From assembly GCA_015485245.1 (NCBI GenBank), contig WFTY01000363.1, positions 1 to 8,249 of the forward strand: DNA of 8,249 bases. Reading direction: 5' to 3'. A program made the position numbers and the translations under genes. Below, piece by piece: positions 5,053 to 8,249 of this stretch. Below the pieces are notes generated by a model. That model was not told the origin of the DNA. It made no database searches and saw nothing but the letters and a program-made list of their open reading frames with translations. The first letter of the stretch is position 1; the number at the start of each line of letters is the position of its first letter. The DNA comes from Anaerolineales bacterium (GTDB lineage Bacteria > Chloroflexota > Anaerolineae > Anaerolineales > UBA11858).

Positions 5053-6987
5053 ATGACCTATCACCACTACGGCGAAGCGACGGGGAAAGTTCCTGTTGCC
5101 ATCCTGATGATCGATGAAAATCAAACCATCCTCCTGGCAGAGGGGGATGGTTTGAGCGCTTTTGCACAATTCGCTGGGGTGAGCGCACCTGAGGCCGTTC
5201 TTGGCCAGCAGGTCGCCGATGTTTTTTCGTCAATTCCCCCGCTGGTGGCTGGCTTGTTAGACAGCCTGGATGGAAAAACCGTGGATACAGAGCTGCGCCG
5301 TGGTGAGCAGATTTGGGAGTTGCGCTGCCATCCTGTACAGTGGGAGGGTAAGCGTTTCAAGGGGGCGGTTTGCCTGGCGCGCAACGTCACTATCGAGCGA
5401 GAGCAGGTGTTCGTCCGCAACGCTGTGGTTGAGATCACTATGGCGTTGCGCAAGGCCGAATCGCTCCTCGACGTGCTGAACGTGCTGTTCCGGGAGTTGG
5501 GTGCCTGGCTGCCGATCAATCGTGGGGCGTTGTTGTTGCGAGAAGACCAGGGCGGTCGTCTGGTGAACGACTTTTTCTATGGCCGCTGGAAGGAGATGTC
5601 GAAGAACGCATCTTCCCCAGATTTGTTTGCCTGGATGATGGTGATGGGCCGGCAATTGCTTTCCACCGGGCAGCCCTATTACAACATCTCTCATATGGTC
5701 AAAGATGATTCTGCCGGGACGGTGATGGGCGTTCCGTTGATCGCGCAAAATGAGCCTATTGGTGTGTTGTGGCTTGGGGGAGAGACGCCTTTACGCAAGG
5801 AGGAGCGTCGTCTGGTTGAGGCGCTGGGCGATCTGGTGGCCAACGCGGTATCCCGCGTGATGCAGCACGAACAAACCGAACGTCGTTTGCGCCGCCTGGC
5901 CGCGTTGCACGCGATTGATCGCGCCATCACCAGCAGCATGGATTTGCGTGTCACGCTGCGCGTATTCCTGGAGCAGGCTACCCGACAGCTAGGAGTGGAC
6001 GCGGCGGCAGTTCTTCTCTACGATGAAAAGATGCACCTGCTGCGCTGCGTGCTGGCGCGCGGATTCAAACACTACCGCTGCGAATCCAGCACAGTGGGGT
6101 TGAGCGAGGGGCTTTCGGGACGCGTGGTGCGCTCGCGGCAATTGCTTGTTGTGCCTGACCTTGCTCAATCCACCATCCCGCTTTTGCGCACGAACATGGT
6201 GACGGAGGAGAAGTTTGTGGCCTATTATGGCACGCCTCTGATCGCGCGCGGAAAACTAATCGGCGTGTTTGAACTTTTCCATCGCCAGGCTCTCAAGGTA
6301 GATAGCGAGTGGTTGAATTTCCTCCAGTCGCTGTCCATACAAGCGGCCATCGCCATAGACAACGCGCAGTTGTTCGATGATTTGCAGCGCTCTCACGCCG
6401 AACTGGAAGAGGCCTATAACGCCACCCTGGAAGGCTGGGTGCGCGCCCTGGATCTGCGGGATCGCGAGACGGAGGGGCACACTCAGCGGGTCACGCGCAG
6501 GACTTTGCGGCTGGCGCGGGCGATGGAGTTGCCTGCCGATCAACTGGTGCACATCCAGCGCGGCGCGTTGCTCCACGATATTGGTAAGATCGGTATCCCC
6601 GATACGATTTTGCGCAAACCCGGCCCGCTGAGCGAAGCGGAGTGGGCTTTGATGCATAAGCATCCCCAATATGCGTATGACATGCTCTCGCCGATTGAGT
6701 TTCTCCGCCCGGCGCTGGATATTCCCCTCTATCATCACGAACACTGGGACGGGAATGGATACCCCTTTGGGATGCGTGGGGAGGAGATCCCGCTGACGGC
6801 GCGCATCTTTGCCATTGTGGATGTTTGGGATGCCCTGAGCCACGACCGTCCTTATCGCAAAGCCTGGCCGGCGGAGCGCGTCAACGCGTACATCTTTGCC
6901 CAGGCTGGAAAGCACTTCGACCCCCGGCTGGTGGAAATCTGGGCGCAGGTATTTGATATCCCCTTGCCGGCCAAATCGCGTTCCTGA
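5053..6987 (+). CDS. PAS-GAF-GAF-HD-GYP protein, predicted cyclic-di-GMP phosphodiesterase
   Basis: A 644-residue cytosolic sensor-effector. Order: PAS-like domain (about 11-115), first GAF (about 130-270), second GAF (about 285-440), a helical linker, then HD-GYP (about 450-640). The catalytic part is intact: E472-x-x-x-H476, H508-D509 with K512 (HDIGK), H537, H561-H562, D590 and the GYP element in WDGNGYP (565-571). The Glu four residues before the first His matches the E185-H189 pair of PmGH, suggesting a trinuclear metal site. HD-GYP enzymes linearise c-di-GMP and often take it to GMP, lowering the signal that favours sessile growth. Ligands of the PAS and GAF domains cannot be inferred; I see no heme or Cys chromophore signature I would trust. 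There are no membrane segments, so membrane input, if any, would come from neighbours. The ATG is 9 nt after the preceding stop, with no Shine-Dalgarno, implying coupling. Confidence 0.93.
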   Translation: MTYHHYGEATGKVPVAILMIDENQTILLAEGDGLSAFAQFAGVSAPEAVLGQQVADVFSSIPPLVAGLLDSLDGKTVDTELRRGEQIWELRCHPVQWEGKRFKGAVCLARNVTIEREQVFVRNAVVEITMALRKAESLLDVLNVLFRELGAWLPINRGALLLREDQGGRLVNDFFYGRWKEMSKNASSPDLFAWMMVMGRQLLSTGQPYYNISHMVKDDSAGTVMGVPLIAQNEPIGVLWLGGETPLRKEERRLVEALGDLVANAVSRVMQHEQTERRLRRLAALHAIDRAITSSMDLRVTLRVFLEQATRQLGVDAAAVLLYDEKMHLLRCVLARGFKHYRCESSTVGLSEGLSGRVVRSRQLLVVPDLAQSTIPLLRTNMVTEEKFVAYYGTPLIARGKLIGVFELFHRQALKVDSEWLNFLQSLSIQAAIAIDNAQLFDDLQRSHAELEEAYNATLEGWVRALDLRDRETEGHTQRVTRRTLRLARAMELPADQLVHIQRGALLHDIGKIGIPDTILRKPGPLSEAEWALMHKHPQYAYDMLSPIEFLRPALDIPLYHHEHWDGNGYPFGMRGEEIPLTARIFAIVDVWDALSHDRPYRKAWPAERVNAYIFAQAGKHFDPRLVEIWAQVFDIPLPAKSRS

Positions 6988-7017
6988 GTTGAGTATCGGC
7001 ACCTCGCGGTGGTGACA

Positions 7018-7050
7018 AAAAAGCCCCCAGTAATTTGCTGAGGGCTTTTT
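7018..7050. terminator. Bidirectional intrinsic terminator between the HD-GYP gene and groEL
   Basis: Arms AAAAAGCCCCCAG (7018-7030) and CTGAGGGCTTTTT (7038-7050) pair at 12 of 13 positions around a 7-nt loop. The plus-strand transcript ends in U5 after the stem and the minus-strand transcript in U6, so the single element can stop both convergent units. An additional T8 run at 7060-7067 lies beyond it on the plus strand. Confidence 0.9.
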
Positions 7051-7074
7051 GTTGTACTATTTTTTTTCTGTGGT

Positions 7075-8249
7075 TTAGTATTCCGGCATCGGCGGAGCCG
7101 GCTTCTCCGGCTCGGGGATGTCGGTGATGAGCGCCTCGGTGGTCAGGATCATGGCAGCGATGGAAGCGGCGTTCTCCAGCGCGCCGCGGGTGACCTTGGC
7201 AGGGTCGATCACGCCAGCCTTCACCATATCCACAAATTCCTCGCTGAGGACGTTGTACCCGATGTTGATGTCTTTCTTGCCGGACTGTTCGCGGCGGACG
7301 TTCTCCAGAATGACGGAGCCGTCTTTGCCGGCGTTCTCGGCGATCTTGCGCATGGGAACTTCCAGCGCATCGCGCACGATGCTGACGCCAATCTGCGCAT
7401 CGGGGTAGTCCATCTTCAAGTTGTCGAGCACTTTCATGGCATTGATCAGGGCCACGCCGCCGCCGGGGACGATGCCGTCTTCCACGGCCGCGCGGGTCGC
7501 TGAAAGAGCGTCTTCCACGCGGTGTTTCTTCTCTTTCAGCTCGGTCTCGGTCGCCGCGCCTACGCGGATGATGGCGACGCCGCCGGAGAGCTTGGCCAGG
7601 CGCTCTTGCAGCTTCTCGCGGTCGTAATCGCTGGTGCTCTTCTCGATCTCCACGCGGATCTGCTCGATGCGGCCCTTAATTGCTTTGGAGTCGCCCTTGC
7701 CGCCGACGATGGTGGTGTCTTCCTTGGTGGAAACCACGCTCTCGGCGCGACCGAGGTCCTCGATGGTCACGCTGTCCAGCTTGCGGCCCATTTCTTCGGT
7801 GATCACGGTGCCGCCGGTGAGGATGGCGATATCCTGCAGCATAGCCTTGCGGCGATCGCCGAATCCGGGGGCTTTGACGGCCAGCACGTTGAGCATGCCG
7901 CGCAGTTTATTCAGCACCAGGGTCGCCAGCGCTTCGCCGTCTACATCTTCCGCGATGATGACCAGCTCGCGCTTGCCCATCTGCACCAGTTTCTCCAGCA
8001 CAGGGACGATGTCCTGCGCGGCGGAGATCTTCTTGTCGTGAATCAGGATGTAAGGCTCTTCGATCTTGGCTTCCATCGTGTCGGGGTCGGTGACGAAGTA
8101 GGGGGAGAGGTAGCCGCGATCGAACTGCATACCCTCAACGTATTCGGTTTCAAACTCCAGACCCTTGGATTCCTCCACGGTGATGACGCCGTCTTTGCCG
8201 ACTTTGTCCATCACATCGGCGATCAGTTCGCCAATGACGCGATCCTGCG
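7075..8249 (-). CDS. groEL: Chaperonin GroEL (60 kDa), C-terminal 390 residues; 5' end beyond right edge
   Basis: The fragment lacks roughly the first 150 residues, which lie beyond base 8249; the frame is open through the edge (first complete codons read QDRVIGELIADVMDKVGKDG), and any start within the window would be artificial. It covers part of the first intermediate segment, the whole apical domain (from about VEGMQFDRGYLSPYF to the SGGVAIIRVGAATE stretch) and the C-terminal intermediate and equatorial segments. Conserved blocks include KAPGFGDRRKAMLQDIA, the KEKKHRVEDALSATRAAVE helix, the nucleotide-binding PGGGVAL and the Asp of KKDINIGYN (fragment residue 326), equivalent to E. coli D398 needed for ATP hydrolysis. 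GroEL forms double heptameric rings that with GroES fold cytosolic proteins. The C-terminus is a short Pro/Glu-rich tail ending MPEY, without the Gly-Gly-Met repeats of E. coli. groES probably lies upstream, outside the window. No heat-shock operator is visible because the promoter is not included. Confidence 0.98.
   Translation of the reverse strand, partial: QDRVIGELIADVMDKVGKDGVITVEESKGLEFETEYVEGMQFDRGYLSPYFVTDPDTMEAKIEEPYILIHDKKISAAQDIVPVLEKLVQMGKRELVIIAEDVDGEALATLVLNKLRGMLNVLAVKAPGFGDRRKAMLQDIAILTGGTVITEEMGRKLDSVTIEDLGRAESVVSTKEDTTIVGGKGDSKAIKGRIEQIRVEIEKSTSDYDREKLQERLAKLSGGVAIIRVGAATETELKEKKHRVEDALSATRAAVEDGIVPGGGVALINAMKVLDNLKMDYPDAQIGVSIVRDALEVPMRKIAENAGKDGSVILENVRREQSGKKDINIGYNVLSEEFVDMVKAGVIDPAKVTRGALENAASIAAMILTTEALITDIPEPEKPAPPMPEY

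Noticed and set aside
6256..7002. Minus-strand open frame (248 codons) opposite the HD-GYP domain
   Set aside because: It mirrors the strongly conserved HD-GYP coding sequence and has no independent features.

Overview
The window (about 8.2 kb, moderately GC-rich) looks like bacterial chromosome, most likely from the Chloroflexota (an Anaerolineae-like lineage). That guess rests on protein character recalled from memory: an archaeal-like endonuclease IV N-terminus, a Gram-positive type DgkA, a PgpH/YbeY/DgkA cluster, a DUF5317-like membrane protein and a GroEL ending in MPEY without a Gly-Gly-Met tail. No database search was run. There are no RNA genes, insertion sequences, CRISPR arrays or phage genes that I can support.

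Left block, minus strand (1-3721): a housekeeping cluster read right to left, yqeY, pgpH (c-di-AMP phosphodiesterase of the 7TM-HD type), ybeY (16S rRNA maturation), dgkA (lipid kinase) and the 5' end of an endonuclease IV gene running off the left edge. Spacing is tight from pgpH through dgkA (7 and 2 nt). A long hairpin fills the yqeY-pgpH junction, and yqeY has a TATAAT box so close to its ATG that its mRNA may be leaderless.

Centre, plus strand (3722-6987): a divergent 174-bp intergenic region carries 11-bp direct repeats placed just upstream of a -10-like box, the arrangement of an OmpR/PhoB-type activated promoter. It reads into four co-directional genes: a 48-aa single-membrane-segment protein, a DUF5317-like five-segment membrane protein, a 111-aa protein resembling the nitrile-hydratase-leader (NHLP/Os1348) group, and a PAS-GAF-GAF-HD-GYP protein with all expected metal ligands for c-di-GMP hydrolysis. 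This accessory cassette is the most novel part of the window: it suggests a membrane/small-protein module feeding a c-di-GMP phosphodiesterase, but the link is inference from gene order.

Right block, minus strand (7075-8249): the C-terminal two thirds or more of GroEL, convergent with the HD-GYP gene and separated from it by a hairpin that can terminate transcription in both directions.
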